From Pirellulales bacterium (GTDB lineage: Bacteria; Planctomycetota; Planctomycetia; Pirellulales; JAEUIK01): a stretch of DNA of 64,000 nucleotides. Below the pieces are notes generated by a model. It did not search any database. It had not been told where the DNA came from and saw only the letters and a list, made by a program, of their open reading frames with translations. The DNA lies in assembly GCA_019694435.1 (NCBI GenBank), contig JAIBBZ010000027.1:1-64000 (forward strand), written 5' to 3'. The position numbers and the translations under genes were made by a program. Positions 36,693 through 45,923 of this stretch are shown in pieces; the first letter of the stretch is position 1, and each line of letters starts with the position of its first letter.

Positions 36693-37568
36693 ATGCTCCG
36701 CTGGCGACTGCTGCTGGGTTTCATGTTCGTAGCGGGCCTTGCCGCGCTTTGTTGGCTCGATGCCCGCAGCACCTGGCCCGGAGCGTGGCTGATGCCCCTG
36801 GGCATCGTCGTGGCATTGCTGGCGGCGGGCGAGACGGTCCAATTGGTCGCCGCGCGGCATGCGGCGCCCCGCGTGGCACTCGTGTACCTGGGCGCACCGT
36901 TGGTGTTGGCGAGCGCGTGGGGCCAGGTATTTTGGCCCGACACGTTGCTGGGCCCTTTGGGGTGGTCGGCGGCGGTCCTGGCCCTCATCGTCGTTGCTGC
37001 GCTGGCGTACGAGGTGGTGTGCTTCGACGGGTGTGGGCAGGCAGTTCCCCGCGTCGCGAGCACCTTGTTCGCGGTGCTCTACTCGGGCTATTTGCTGAGC
37101 TTTCTCGCGCAACTGCGGCTGGTGCGGCCGGGGACCATGGGGGTCGTGGCCCTCGCTTCGGTCGTGATCGTGGTCAAACTCGGAGACATCGGGGCCTATA
37201 CGTTTGGACGACTCTTCGGCCGGCACAAGCTCGCGCCGAAATTGAGCCCAGGCAAGACGATCGAAGGGCTGGCCGGCGGATTGGTTTGCTGTTGCCTGGG
37301 GGCCTGGCTCGCCTTGGGCCCGCTGGTCCAGGCGACCGGGCCGCCGGGAATCGCCTGGGGAATCGGGCGGTGGCTGCCGTTCGGGTTGGTTGTCGGGGCC
37401 GCCGGCGTGATCGGTGACCTGGCCGAGTCGATGCTCAAGCGCGAGGCCGGCAAAAAAGACTCGAGCAATTGGATGCCGGGTTTCGGCGGCGTGCTCGACG
37501 TGCTCGACTCGATCCTCTATGCCGCGCCCGTGGCATGGCTTTTCTGGGTGTTTGGCCCGGCGGGATAG
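36693..37568 (+). CDS. cdsA: Phosphatidate cytidylyltransferase
   Basis: CdsA makes CDP-diacylglycerol from phosphatidate and CTP for phospholipid synthesis in the inner membrane. The 291-aa product has about eight TM segments and the signature LSPGKTIEGLAGG and GDLAESMLKREAGKKDS followed by PGFGGVLDVLDSILYAAP, carrying the metal-binding acidic residues. It follows uppS by 79 bp. A 6-bp hairpin lies just after the gene at 37569-37587, but there is no T tract. Confidence 0.95.
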   Translation: MLRWRLLLGFMFVAGLAALCWLDARSTWPGAWLMPLGIVVALLAAGETVQLVAARHAAPRVALVYLGAPLVLASAWGQVFWPDTLLGPLGWSAAVLALIVVAALAYEVVCFDGCGQAVPRVASTLFAVLYSGYLLSFLAQLRLVRPGTMGVVALASVVIVVKLGDIGAYTFGRLFGRHKLAPKLSPGKTIEGLAGGLVCCCLGAWLALGPLVQATGPPGIAWGIGRWLPFGLVVGAAGVIGDLAESMLKREAGKKDSSNWMPGFGGVLDVLDSILYAAPVAWLFWVFGPAG

Positions 37569-37723
37569 CAGGCGGCGAAAACGCCTGAACTGGTTGTTGG
37601 GAAAGGGTTTCTGACTGTGCAGTTGGTCGCGCTAGTGCGACGAAGGCTGCGTGGGGTATAAATTGTAGGTACCCATTAGCTAGTCCCAGGGGAGCCGGGC
37701 AAACGAAGCCGCGGCTCACCTTC

Positions 37724-37740
37724 ATGGTTGAATCAACCAT
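37724..37740. other. Palindrome covering the phoH-like start codon
   Basis: The first 17 bases of the phoH-like gene form a perfect 8-bp inverted repeat around one central base, with the ATG as the outermost triplet. It could be a small hairpin that affects initiation, or a protein-binding site. The 155-bp gap before it holds a TATAAA (in GGGGTATAAATTG) without a clear -35 box. Confidence 0.35.
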
Positions 37741-38686
37741 CTCGGTGGTCGACTCGAAAGCGCTGCTACCGCTGTTCGGCGCCAGAGACCAACACCTGCG
37801 AAAAGTTCGCGACGCGCTCGCGGTGCGCATTTTCACCCAAGGCGACACGATTCACGTCGAGGGCGAAGGGCCCGCCGTGGCCCAGGCGACGCAAGTGCTG
37901 ACCGAGATGCAGAAGCACGTCCAGCGGTACGGAAACATCGATCCCGACGAGGTCAACCGGATGTTGGCCCTCGCCCAGGGAGACCCGGCCGTCGTCGATC
38001 AGCCGCCGCTCGAAGCGACCAGCGGCGGGCGGCGCGTAGCCCCGCGCACCCCGGGGCAGGCCGAGTACCTGGCCCGGATTGTCGATCACGAGGTCGTGTT
38101 TTGCGTCGGTCCCGCGGGCACCGGCAAGACCTATCTGGCCGTGGCGGCGGCCGTCTCGGCGCTGCGGCAGGAGCGGATTCGCAAGATCGTGCTCGTGCGT
38201 CCAGCAGTCGAGGCGGGAGAAAGCCTGGGCTATCTGCCGGGCACGATGCACGAAAAGATCAACCCGTATCTGCGGCCGTTGCTCGACGCGCTGCGGGAGA
38301 TGATGGATTACGACCTGATCAAGCGCTACATGGATCAGGACGTGATCGAGGTGATTCCGCTCGCCTACATGCGCGGGCGGACGCTCAACGACTCGTTCAT
38401 CATTCTCGACGAGGCGCAAAACGCCACCGTCGGGCAAATGAAGATGTTTCTGACCCGCATGGGGCGCGGCTCGCGGATGGTGATCTCGGGCGATACGACG
38501 CAGATCGACCTGCCGCAGAAGTCGCTCAGCGGGCTGAACGACGCGATCCGCCGGCTGCAGAACATCCACGGGATCGCCTGTGTTTTCTTGAGCGGGGCCG
38601 ACATCGTGCGGCACCGCCTGGTGACGGAGATCGTACGGGCCTACGAAGACGACGATCCTCCCACGCGGCCAAAACGAGGGCGCTAA
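37724..38686 (+). CDS. PhoH-like ATPase
   Basis: The 320-aa protein has an N-terminal KH-like segment (residues ~1-70) and a P-loop ATPase core with Walker A GPAGTGKTYLAVA (129-141), PAVEAGESLGYLPGTM, Walker B SFIILDEAQN and the MFLTRMGRGSRMVISGD block typical of PhoH/YbeZ. In many bacteria phoH-like, 7TM-HD, ybeY and corC-like genes are neighbours, as here, and YbeZ works with YbeY in RNA processing. It starts 155 bp after cdsA and runs into the next gene after 15 bp. Confidence 0.93.
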   Translation: MVESTISVVDSKALLPLFGARDQHLRKVRDALAVRIFTQGDTIHVEGEGPAVAQATQVLTEMQKHVQRYGNIDPDEVNRMLALAQGDPAVVDQPPLEATSGGRRVAPRTPGQAEYLARIVDHEVVFCVGPAGTGKTYLAVAAAVSALRQERIRKIVLVRPAVEAGESLGYLPGTMHEKINPYLRPLLDALREMMDYDLIKRYMDQDVIEVIPLAYMRGRTLNDSFIILDEAQNATVGQMKMFLTRMGRGSRMVISGDTTQIDLPQKSLSGLNDAIRRLQNIHGIACVFLSGADIVRHRLVTEIVRAYEDDDPPTRPKRGR

Positions 38687-38701
38687 GCCAACGCGCAGAA
38701 T

Positions 38702-40972
38702 ATGAGTAACGGCGGCTCGAAACGCACCCGATCAGAACGTGTCGCCGCGCTCGAACTCCCGCCCGGCCGCGTCAGCCGCACGCTCGGCGAGTTGCGCCGC
38801 GGCTCGACCCTGTTGCGGGTCGGGCTGTGCGTGCTCACGGCCTTCCTGCTGTGGGTGGTGATGCGCGGCTGGGCACCTCCGCTGGGCTATCGCGAAGGCT
38901 ACGTGCCGCAACGCGAGGTCGTGTCGCGCGTCGCGTTCCGCAAGCCCGATCAGGCGGCGACCGACGCGGCCCGCCAGGTGGCGCGGGGCCGGGTGCGCTA
39001 CGTGTACGAGCAGAATCCCGAGACGCTGGAACAGTTGCGCAGTGCACTGCGCAACCAGGTCCAGGCCGTGATCAGCGCGGAAAAACTGAGCGACGTCGAT
39101 CCGAGCTTGTGGCGCGAATTCGAACCGCCAGCCGCGCCCGACGCGGTACCCCCCGCGGAAGAAGTACGCGAACAGGCATTCCAAGAGTTCCGCGCTGCGT
39201 TCTCCGGGCCCGAGGTGCTGGAGAAGTTTCAGAGCGACCTGGCCGAGGCATTTTCTTCGTGGGAACGCCACGGGTTGCTCGATCAATTGCCCCGGGAACA
39301 CACCGACGGCAATCAAGACGAGATCTTCGTCTACCCGCACGGGGCCCCGAATGAACGCGACGTGGCCAAGCTGAGCGACGTGCTGCTGGGCGATGGCGCG
39401 GCCTTGAAGCAAAGCCTGCTGATCAACCTCGATTCGACGGTCGTCGCCGAGCGGTCATTTGCCTGGCTCATGCCGCGACTGCGCGAGTTGAAAAGCACGC
39501 TGAAGATCGACCTGTCGGCCACTCAGCGTGAGCGCGAGCTGGCCGCCGCACAGCAACCCGAGGTGCTGGTCACCTACGAGGCGGGCAGCACGCTGGCCAA
39601 GGCGGCCGCGCCCCTGACGGCCAACGATCTGGACGTGCTGGCGCTCGAGCACCAGTCGTACCTTGCATCGCTGACCACCCTGCAACACGCGGTGCGGTCG
39701 CTGGCCGTGCTGGGCACCATCGGCGGTTTGTTTGTGCTGATCGGCTACTTCGTCGTCAAGCGTGAGAAGCAACTGTTTCACAACCTGAGCCGATTGGGAC
39801 TGCTGCTTGGCGGCGTGTTGCTGGGCGTAGGCGCAGCGCGGATGGCGGCTGTCGATCCCTATCGCGCCGAGCTGCTGCCCGTGCTGTTCATGTGCATGAC
39901 GTTCGCCATTTCCTATCGCCAGGAGATCGCGCTGCTGATCGCGGCGGGGGTCTCGCTCTTGGTGGCCCTGGAGATCGGCTCGGGAATCGGCGGATTGTTA
40001 TTGCTGCTGGGAACGAGCTGCACGGCCATCTTGCTGCTGACGCGGATTCGCAGCCGCAGCAAGATCACCAAAGTGGCCTTCGTCGCGGCCCTCGTGGCCG
40101 CCGCGCTGTCGCTCGTCCAGGCAGCGCTCGAAGGGCAGCCGCTGTCGATGGACATGCTCTACCTGGCCGCGCGCAACGCGGGCTGGACACTTGCCTCGGG
40201 CATTTTGATGACGGGGATGTTGCCCTACATCGAGAGCCTGTTCGGCGTCGTGACCGACATCAGCCTGCTCGAGCTGGGCGACGTGGCCCATCCGCTGCTG
40301 CAAGAGCTCGTGCGCCGTGCGCCGGGCACTTACAACCACTCGATCAACGTGGCCTCGATTGCCGAGGCGGCCGCCGAAGCGATCGGCGCCAATGGGCTCC
40401 TGGTTCGCGTGGGGGCCTATTTCCACGACATCGGCAAGATGTTCAAGCCGGGGTATTTTGTCGAGAACCAGGGCGCCGAGGCGAACCGCCACGAGTCGCT
40501 GGTACCGGCGATGAGCACGTTGATCATCATTGCGCACATCAAGGACGGTGCGGACCTCGCGCGGCAGCACCACTTGCCCCAATCGATCATCGATTTCATC
40601 GAACAGCATCACGGCACGACACTGGTCGAGTATTTCTACAATCGCGCTCGGCAGAACGAAGGCGAGCACGGCAACGAGGTGCAGGAAAGCGCGTTCCGCT
40701 ATCCGGGCCCGAAGCCGCAAAGTCGCGAAGCGGCCATCTTGATGCTGGCCGACGCGGCCGAGAGCGCCAGTCGGGTGTTGATCGAGCCGACGCCGGCGCG
40801 GATTGAGAGCCTGGTCCGCGAGATCGCCATGAAGCGGCTGCTCGACGGGCAATTCGACGAATGCGGCCTGACCTTGCGTCAGTTGCGAACGGTCGAAAAC
40901 CGTTTGATCAAATCCCTGACGGCCGTATACCATGCGCGCGTCAAATACCCCGACCAACAACGGACGGCGTAG
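38702..40972 (+). CDS. 7TM-HD family phosphodiesterase (PgpH/YqfF-like)
   Basis: The 756-aa protein starts with a cytosolic N-terminus and one TM (~39-54). A large extracellular domain (~60-335) follows, then a block of seven TM segments (~338-520) and a cytosolic HD domain with NHSINVASIAEAAAEAIG, HDIGKMFKPGYF (His575-Asp576) and VPAMSTLIIIAHIKDG. PgpH homologues degrade cyclic di-AMP at the membrane in response to an extracellular signal. Size and domain order match. It lies between the phoH-like gene and ybeY. Confidence 0.93.
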   Translation: MSNGGSKRTRSERVAALELPPGRVSRTLGELRRGSTLLRVGLCVLTAFLLWVVMRGWAPPLGYREGYVPQREVVSRVAFRKPDQAATDAARQVARGRVRYVYEQNPETLEQLRSALRNQVQAVISAEKLSDVDPSLWREFEPPAAPDAVPPAEEVREQAFQEFRAAFSGPEVLEKFQSDLAEAFSSWERHGLLDQLPREHTDGNQDEIFVYPHGAPNERDVAKLSDVLLGDGAALKQSLLINLDSTVVAERSFAWLMPRLRELKSTLKIDLSATQRERELAAAQQPEVLVTYEAGSTLAKAAAPLTANDLDVLALEHQSYLASLTTLQHAVRSLAVLGTIGGLFVLIGYFVVKREKQLFHNLSRLGLLLGGVLLGVGAARMAAVDPYRAELLPVLFMCMTFAISYRQEIALLIAAGVSLLVALEIGSGIGGLLLLLGTSCTAILLLTRIRSRSKITKVAFVAALVAAALSLVQAALEGQPLSMDMLYLAARNAGWTLASGILMTGMLPYIESLFGVVTDISLLELGDVAHPLLQELVRRAPGTYNHSINVASIAEAAAEAIGANGLLVRVGAYFHDIGKMFKPGYFVENQGAEANRHESLVPAMSTLIIIAHIKDGADLARQHHLPQSIIDFIEQHHGTTLVEYFYNRARQNEGEHGNEVQESAFRYPGPKPQSREAAILMLADAAESASRVLIEPTPARIESLVREIAMKRLLDGQFDECGLTLRQLRTVENRLIKSLTAVYHARVKYPDQQRTA

Positions 40973-40979
40973 CGACGCG

Positions 40980-41570
40980 ATGGCCGCAGACCGCCGCGGG
41001 CAGAGCCCGCCCCCAAAACAACGCCCGGCGCAACCGCCGAGCCCACCCCGGAGTTCGTCGCAGAAGCTGCGCGTGCACGTGGTGGTCCGGTGCGCGGCCG
41101 AAATCGACGTGCCGCGTCTCAAGGCGGCCGCGCGGGCCGTATTGTCGGCCGAGGGGCCAGCGGTCGCCGAAGTCAATGTGGCGGTGGTCGACGATCCGGC
41201 AATTCACCAGTTGAACCGCACATTTCTCGATCACGACTATCCGACCGACGTGATTACGTTTCCGATGCATCAATCCCCGCAACGGTTGGAAGGCGAGATC
41301 GTCGTCAGTGCCGACACCGCGGCAGCCAATGCCCCCGACTACGGCTGGGACGCGGCGAGCGAGTTGACCCTGTACGTGATCCATGGCTGCCTGCACCTGG
41401 TCGGATACAACGACAAGGGCGAGAAAGCCACGCGGGAAATGCGCAAGCAAGAGGCGTTCTATCTGGCCCAATTGGGTATGACTCCGCCGCGACCAGCGGC
41501 CGGCGCGGGGGACCGCGCCACCAAGCCCCGGCGGCGCCGGCCAAAATCGCGCCCACGGAGGTCCCGGTGA
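40980..41570 (+). CDS. ybeY: Endoribonuclease YbeY
   Basis: YbeY is a zinc-dependent RNase for 16S rRNA 3'-end maturation and ribosome quality control. The 196-aa product contains the core INQLNR-like HQLNRTFLDHDYPTDVITFP and the metal site HGCLHLVGYNDKGE, with His135 and His139. The third ligand position, usually His in GYDH, is Asp145. A basic Pro/Gln-rich N-terminus (residues 1-33) and a basic Arg/Lys-rich C-terminus extend beyond the core. The start at 40980 leaves 7 bp after the 7TM-HD stop; 40932 is an overlapping alternative. The stop overlaps the next gene's GTG start. Confidence 0.9.
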   Translation: MAADRRGQSPPPKQRPAQPPSPPRSSSQKLRVHVVVRCAAEIDVPRLKAAARAVLSAEGPAVAEVNVAVVDDPAIHQLNRTFLDHDYPTDVITFPMHQSPQRLEGEIVVSADTAAANAPDYGWDAASELTLYVIHGCLHLVGYNDKGEKATREMRKQEAFYLAQLGMTPPRPAAGAGDRATKPRRRRPKSRPRRSR

Positions 41571-42850
41571 ATTTCGCGTTGGGCCTGTCGATCGCCGGCG
41601 CGTTGGGCACACTGGCCGCAGCCTGGGCCGCGCGTTCGCTGCGGAGCTTTTCCCGGCACCGTCTCGAGGAAGTCGCGCGACGCGCGGGGCACCAGAACCG
41701 GTTGGCCGAAATTCTCCTGCAGCATGAACGGACGGCCGTCGCCGCCGAGGCGCTGCAAGTCATCGCCACGGCCACGTTGATCTGCGGCGCCGTGTCGCTC
41801 GACTGGCAGTCAATGACCGGGCAGCCGAGCTCAGTGCAATTGATCGTCGCTGCGATCGCGGGGGCGTTGCTCTTGCTCTTGCTCGAAGTCTGGTTGCCCC
41901 ATGCGCTCGCCCGCATCTGGGCCGAACCGTTTCTCGATGCGACGTGGCCCTTTTGGAAGCTGCTGACCCAGTTGCTGTATCCGGTGATTTTCGGCGAGCG
42001 GATCGTCGACGTGATCGTGCATCGCTTTGCCGGCCGGCAGCCACAGCCACCGACCGAAGAAACCTTCGAGGACGAGATTCGCACGATTGTCACCGAGGGG
42101 CACCGCGAAGGACTGCTCGAGGAAGATGCCAGGGAGATGATCGAGGGGATCATCGAGCTGCGCGACGCCGATGTCTCGCAGATCATGACGCCGCGTACGG
42201 ACGTCGTGTCGATGCCACTGCGGATTTCGCTGCCCAAGGCGCTGCGGATCATCATCGACTCGGGCCATACGCGGATTCCGACCTTTGATCGCAACCGCGA
42301 CGACATCGTCGGCATCTTGTATGCCAAGGACCTGTTGCCCGAACTCGCCAAAGGCACCCCGGACCAGGATCTCGATCTCTCGACGCTGGTGCGGCAGCCC
42401 TATTTCGTGCCTGAGACCAAGCGCGTCGACGATCTGCTGCAAGAGTTTCAGCGGACGCGGAACCACATGGCGATCGTGCTGGACGAATATGGTGGGGTGT
42501 CCGGCCTGGTGACCATCGAAGACGCGCTGGAAGAAATCGTCGGCGAGATCGTCGACGAGTACGACGAGGACATCGTCGACGGCATCAAGCAGATTGACGA
42601 GCGGACCTCGGAAGTGCTGGCCCGGGTGCATATCGACGAGATCAACCAGCGGCTGCACCTGTCGCTGGCCGAGGATGGCGATTTCGACACGCTGGGCGGC
42701 TTCGTGTTCAGCTCGCTGGGGCGGGTCCCCAACGTCGGGGATTCGCTGGTCGTGGGCAACGTCAAGTTGACCGTCATCGACGTCTCGCGCCGGCGGATCG
42801 AACGCGTGCGCATCGAATTGCTCGACGAAGTGCCGAAAGAAACGGCCTGA
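41567..42850 (+). CDS. CorC/HlyC-family CBS-domain transporter-like protein
   Basis: The GTG at 41567 overlaps the ybeY stop (GTGA), with GGAGGT five bases upstream. The 427-aa product has an N-terminal membrane region with TM segments (~1-20, ~65-85, ~88-112, ~125-145), a CBS pair (DVSQIMTPRTDVVSMPL to YVVP-like VRQPYFVPETKRVDDLLQE) containing YGGVSGLVTIEDALEEIVGE, and a C-terminal CorC_HlyC domain (about 345-425). Family members act in Mg2+ or Co2+ export or membrane integrity. The gene ends the conserved phoH-ybeY-corC block, 23 bp from the convergent condensation-like gene. Confidence 0.92.
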   Translation: MNFALGLSIAGALGTLAAAWAARSLRSFSRHRLEEVARRAGHQNRLAEILLQHERTAVAAEALQVIATATLICGAVSLDWQSMTGQPSSVQLIVAAIAGALLLLLLEVWLPHALARIWAEPFLDATWPFWKLLTQLLYPVIFGERIVDVIVHRFAGRQPQPPTEETFEDEIRTIVTEGHREGLLEEDAREMIEGIIELRDADVSQIMTPRTDVVSMPLRISLPKALRIIIDSGHTRIPTFDRNRDDIVGILYAKDLLPELAKGTPDQDLDLSTLVRQPYFVPETKRVDDLLQEFQRTRNHMAIVLDEYGGVSGLVTIEDALEEIVGEIVDEYDEDIVDGIKQIDERTSEVLARVHIDEINQRLHLSLAEDGDFDTLGGFVFSSLGRVPNVGDSLVVGNVKLTVIDVSRRRIERVRIELLDEVPKETA

Positions 42851-42872
42851 TCTCCGCCGACGGACGCGGCAC

Positions 42873-44291
42873 TTATGCCGCCGGGGCCAAGGCCGGCGAA
42901 GGCACCGTCCGTGTGCCTTTCCGCGACGGAGCGGGGTGAGCGACCAGCTCTGGCCAGACGGCGCTGTTGGCACGCACGGTGCTCACGTAGCGATCGAGCA
43001 GGATGCGCGCGGACGAGCTGTCGAAGCACGAAGCATCGTAGTGCAGCGAGAGCGTCAGCTCGCCGGCATAGGTCACCACGCCGAGGGCTGCGCGGGTCAG
43101 GCGTCGCAGCGGCGGCAGCAACTCGATTTGTTCGAGCACGACGTTGCCGGTGACGGCGCGTCGTCCCTGGTATCGCAACGGCAGGCGATCGAATTGCACA
43201 CCCAGGTTGCTCAGCACCGCGGTCGAAAGGCAGCGCGAGCCACCCAGCAGCCAGCCCATGCCGCGGGTGATCCGGGCGAAAAATTGCAGGATCAGCATGA
43301 ACACCAGGCCCAATCGCAGCCGCTTGATGAACCAGGTGTCGCGGCGGATGCTGGCCAATAGCGCGGCCGGCCGGTAACGACGCGGACGCCGATCCACGAA
43401 CACCATCGAGACGACATTCGCGGCCGGCATTGCGGCGGCGCGATCCTGGCGAAGATTGACGGGCACCGAAATGCGCAGGCACGGATTCGCCTCGTGCGGC
43501 GTCTTTTCGGCTTGCCAGGCGTCGAGCGTGGTCATCAGGTCGCGAATCAAGACGTCGTTGATCGTCGCGCCGCGTTCGGCGCAGGCGGCCTGCAGCCGAC
43601 GAACCTCGACCGCCGTAAACGTGTGTGACTGGGTGCTGGGGCCACCACAGGCGTCGTCAGCCGGAGCGTGCGCTGGACGGTCCGCAGCCAAGGCCCGAGG
43701 GCGATTCGCGAAAAACTGGGCCACGCCGAACGCGCCCAGCAGGTCGAGCGGCAAGCGCGCGATGCGCCCGATGCGGTCGAGCCCGAACGTGCGGCGGTAT
43801 TCCAGCGACGGATCGTCGAGCGTGCGCCAGGCAGGCGCCGTGCCCGGGGCGTCGCATGCGGCCGCATAGGCCACGAGCGTGTCCTCGATGAGTTGCATGC
43901 CGCCGGTGCCGTCGGTGCAGGCGTGATGGAATTCCCACAGCACGGTGGTTTCCTGGTCCAGACACTGGACCCACACGCGCAAGCCCGGCTGACGGCGCAG
44001 GTCGAGGCGCTGGGCCGACCGGGGGCCAAAGCCGGTCGTGTCACTTTCGCACCAGTGAAGGTCCGGCGTCTCGTTCTCGAGCGGCAGCCACGTCGTCTGG
44101 CCCCCGTGGTCCTGGAGCACCGCACGCAATAGCGGATGCCGGTCAATCGCCTGCCGCAAGGCTTGTTCGAAATGTTCGCGTACCAGCCGCCCCCGCAGGC
44201 GACTGCGGAGGAAGAACACCATCGGATAGGCCTGTGTGTCGTCATCGAGCATGTACTGCTCGAACAGGGTAACCGGCAAATGGGCTGCCAT
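42873..44291 (-). CDS. Free-standing condensation-domain-like acyltransferase
   Basis: A 472-aa member of the CAT/condensation superfamily. The catalytic HHxxxDG motif is FHHACTDGTGG (His122-His123, Asp127). PVTLFEQYMLDD at the start and VPVNLRQDRAAAMPAANVVS at the centre fit condensation-like and wax-synthase-like acyltransferases. Hydrophobic residues near 305-325 (LVFMLILQFFARI) may contact membrane. Such enzymes acylate alcohols or amines from CoA or ACP thioesters. Substrate unknown. It stands alone, not in a modular synthetase, and converges with the corC-like gene. Confidence 0.8.
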   Translation of the reverse strand: MAAHLPVTLFEQYMLDDDTQAYPMVFFLRSRLRGRLVREHFEQALRQAIDRHPLLRAVLQDHGGQTTWLPLENETPDLHWCESDTTGFGPRSAQRLDLRRQPGLRVWVQCLDQETTVLWEFHHACTDGTGGMQLIEDTLVAYAAACDAPGTAPAWRTLDDPSLEYRRTFGLDRIGRIARLPLDLLGAFGVAQFFANRPRALAADRPAHAPADDACGGPSTQSHTFTAVEVRRLQAACAERGATINDVLIRDLMTTLDAWQAEKTPHEANPCLRISVPVNLRQDRAAAMPAANVVSMVFVDRRPRRYRPAALLASIRRDTWFIKRLRLGLVFMLILQFFARITRGMGWLLGGSRCLSTAVLSNLGVQFDRLPLRYQGRRAVTGNVVLEQIELLPPLRRLTRAALGVVTYAGELTLSLHYDASCFDSSSARILLDRYVSTVRANSAVWPELVAHPAPSRKGTRTVPSPALAPAA

Positions 44292-44404
44292 GACGTTGCG
44301 CTCCGCGCTGAGTGTGGGATGGAGGGCTTCCGCGACAGCGGCGGTCCACGCATCTCAGCGCACGCTCGGCCGGGTTGTTACAGGCCTTGCCGCCGGAATT
44401 CTGC

Positions 44405-45658
44405 CTAGCGGCCGAGCAATTGCTGGGCGAGTGCCCGCAGGGACGGGTCCGGGTCCTGGGCGGCCATTTCGGCCAGACGCGGTCGATGTCGATTGCCAGG
44501 CATCGTGGCGAGGATGCCCAGGGCCGTGCGACGGACCTCGCGGTCGGCATCGCGCGAAAGCTCGAGCAACCAGGGCTCCGCATCGAAGCCGGCCAATTGC
44601 GGGAGCTGCTCGGTCCACTCGCGGCGAATGGCCGAGTCGGGCGAGGCCAGTTTGCGGCCCAGCTCGATCACGTGTGGCTCGAGACCGCGTTGCGTCAATT
44701 CGGCTGTCGCTGCGGCTGCGACCGCGGTGTCGGCGGCATAGGTCCGGCGGCAAAGCTCCAGACTGGTCATCGACCGGGGGTCAACCGACTCGGCGGCTTG
44801 GGGCGAGGGAATCGCGGCGGCTTCCTCAAAGATCTGCGGCGCGACGGGGTCCATTTCTGAGGCCTCGCGCTGCACGAGAGACGCCGGGTGAACGCGCGAT
44901 GGCGTACGCCGGGTGGGTGGCTCGCCATCCGTGGGAGCGGGGCCGTCAAAACTCCCGCCCGTCGGATCGCGGACATCGGCCAGTTGTCCGGCGGCTGTCG
45001 TTTCGCCCAAGGGCAAACCACCGCCGGGAACCTGACCTGTCGTGAGCCGATTGATGGAGGCCGCAAACGCCGTGGCGGGAGAGTCGTTGCGGGCCGAAGT
45101 AGCCACGGCGGGGCCGGGGCTGGCAAGTGTGGCGGTGCGGACGGGTAGCCGTTTGGGCTGCAGCGACCGCAGCAAGTTGGCACACGCCGTCACATGTCGC
45201 GTGGCCTGCTGCTTTGAATTGGGCACCGGCCACGTCAACAGCCGCGAAGTGAGCGCGACGGCCGACTGGCGTGCTTCGCCTTGCAGCCGGGGCGCGACGG
45301 CCGAGAGCCGCGCGGTGAGCCGCTCGATGCGCCGGATGGCTTCGTGATCTGGAAGCGTCTCCCAGCCGCGCAGTGCAGACCACAATCGCGCGGCACCGGC
45401 GCGGGCCACGTGGACATCGCGCGCTGCCAGCGCCGCGACGAACACGTCGACGGCCGGCGCGCCGAGATCGTCAGCCGCCGCCAACATCGCTTCGCCGCGC
45501 GGGGCCGAGGCATTGGGCACGGCCGCGGCAAGCTGCGCGGCGATGAGCTCGTCGCGTCGGGCCAAGGTGAACGCCGTGGCGATGGCCAGGCCGGTTGCCA
45601 GGCCACCGCAAAGCACGAGCAGCAATTGCCACCGCGGCCGGTCGAGAACGGGGCCCAT
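44405..45658 (-). CDS. Membrane-anchored HEAT-repeat-like protein
   Basis: The ATG at 45658 has GGAGAG upstream. The 417-aa product has an N-terminal TM anchor (WQLLLVLCGGLATGLAIATA, residues ~10-29). Helical repeats with Ala/Leu pattern (~45-150) follow, then a Pro/Thr-rich linker (~150-265), and then C-terminal HEAT-like repeats such as SRDADREVRRTALGILATM and AQDPDPSLRALAQQLL. These form a superhelical interaction surface, probably in the periplasm. No catalytic site is seen. The gap to the next plus gene (45659-45923) holds a TTGACA at 45830 but no paired -10 box. Confidence 0.75.
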   Translation of the reverse strand: MGPVLDRPRWQLLLVLCGGLATGLAIATAFTLARRDELIAAQLAAAVPNASAPRGEAMLAAADDLGAPAVDVFVAALAARDVHVARAGAARLWSALRGWETLPDHEAIRRIERLTARLSAVAPRLQGEARQSAVALTSRLLTWPVPNSKQQATRHVTACANLLRSLQPKRLPVRTATLASPGPAVATSARNDSPATAFAASINRLTTGQVPGGGLPLGETTAAGQLADVRDPTGGSFDGPAPTDGEPPTRRTPSRVHPASLVQREASEMDPVAPQIFEEAAAIPSPQAAESVDPRSMTSLELCRRTYAADTAVAAAATAELTQRGLEPHVIELGRKLASPDSAIRREWTEQLPQLAGFDAEPWLLELSRDADREVRRTALGILATMPGNRHRPRLAEMAAQDPDPSLRALAQQLLGR

Positions 45659-45923
45659 GACAGATCTCTCCGGACAGCCTCGAGAAAGGTCAGGCATGTA
45701 AACGCAAAGCGGCCAGCGCGGCAAGGCCAAGGCGCCGGTGCGTCGAGCTAGCACAATCAATAAAACCGGCCGAAATTCGCTGACCCCGCGGATCGATTCG
45801 AGCCGAATCATCCCTAACGTCGGCATGGTTTGACACGCGGCGGCCACGACCGAGACCGGTCGGTCAGGCGCGGCCTTAAGCCTGGTGAACCATGCACCGC
45901 AATGTCCGGGAAGGGGGGATAGC

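Noticed and set aside
41090..41566. N-terminal extension of the CorC-like gene over ybeY
   Set aside because: The extension overlaps ybeY in another frame and has no membrane or other protein signal; the GTG at 41567 with GGAGGT upstream is the natural start.
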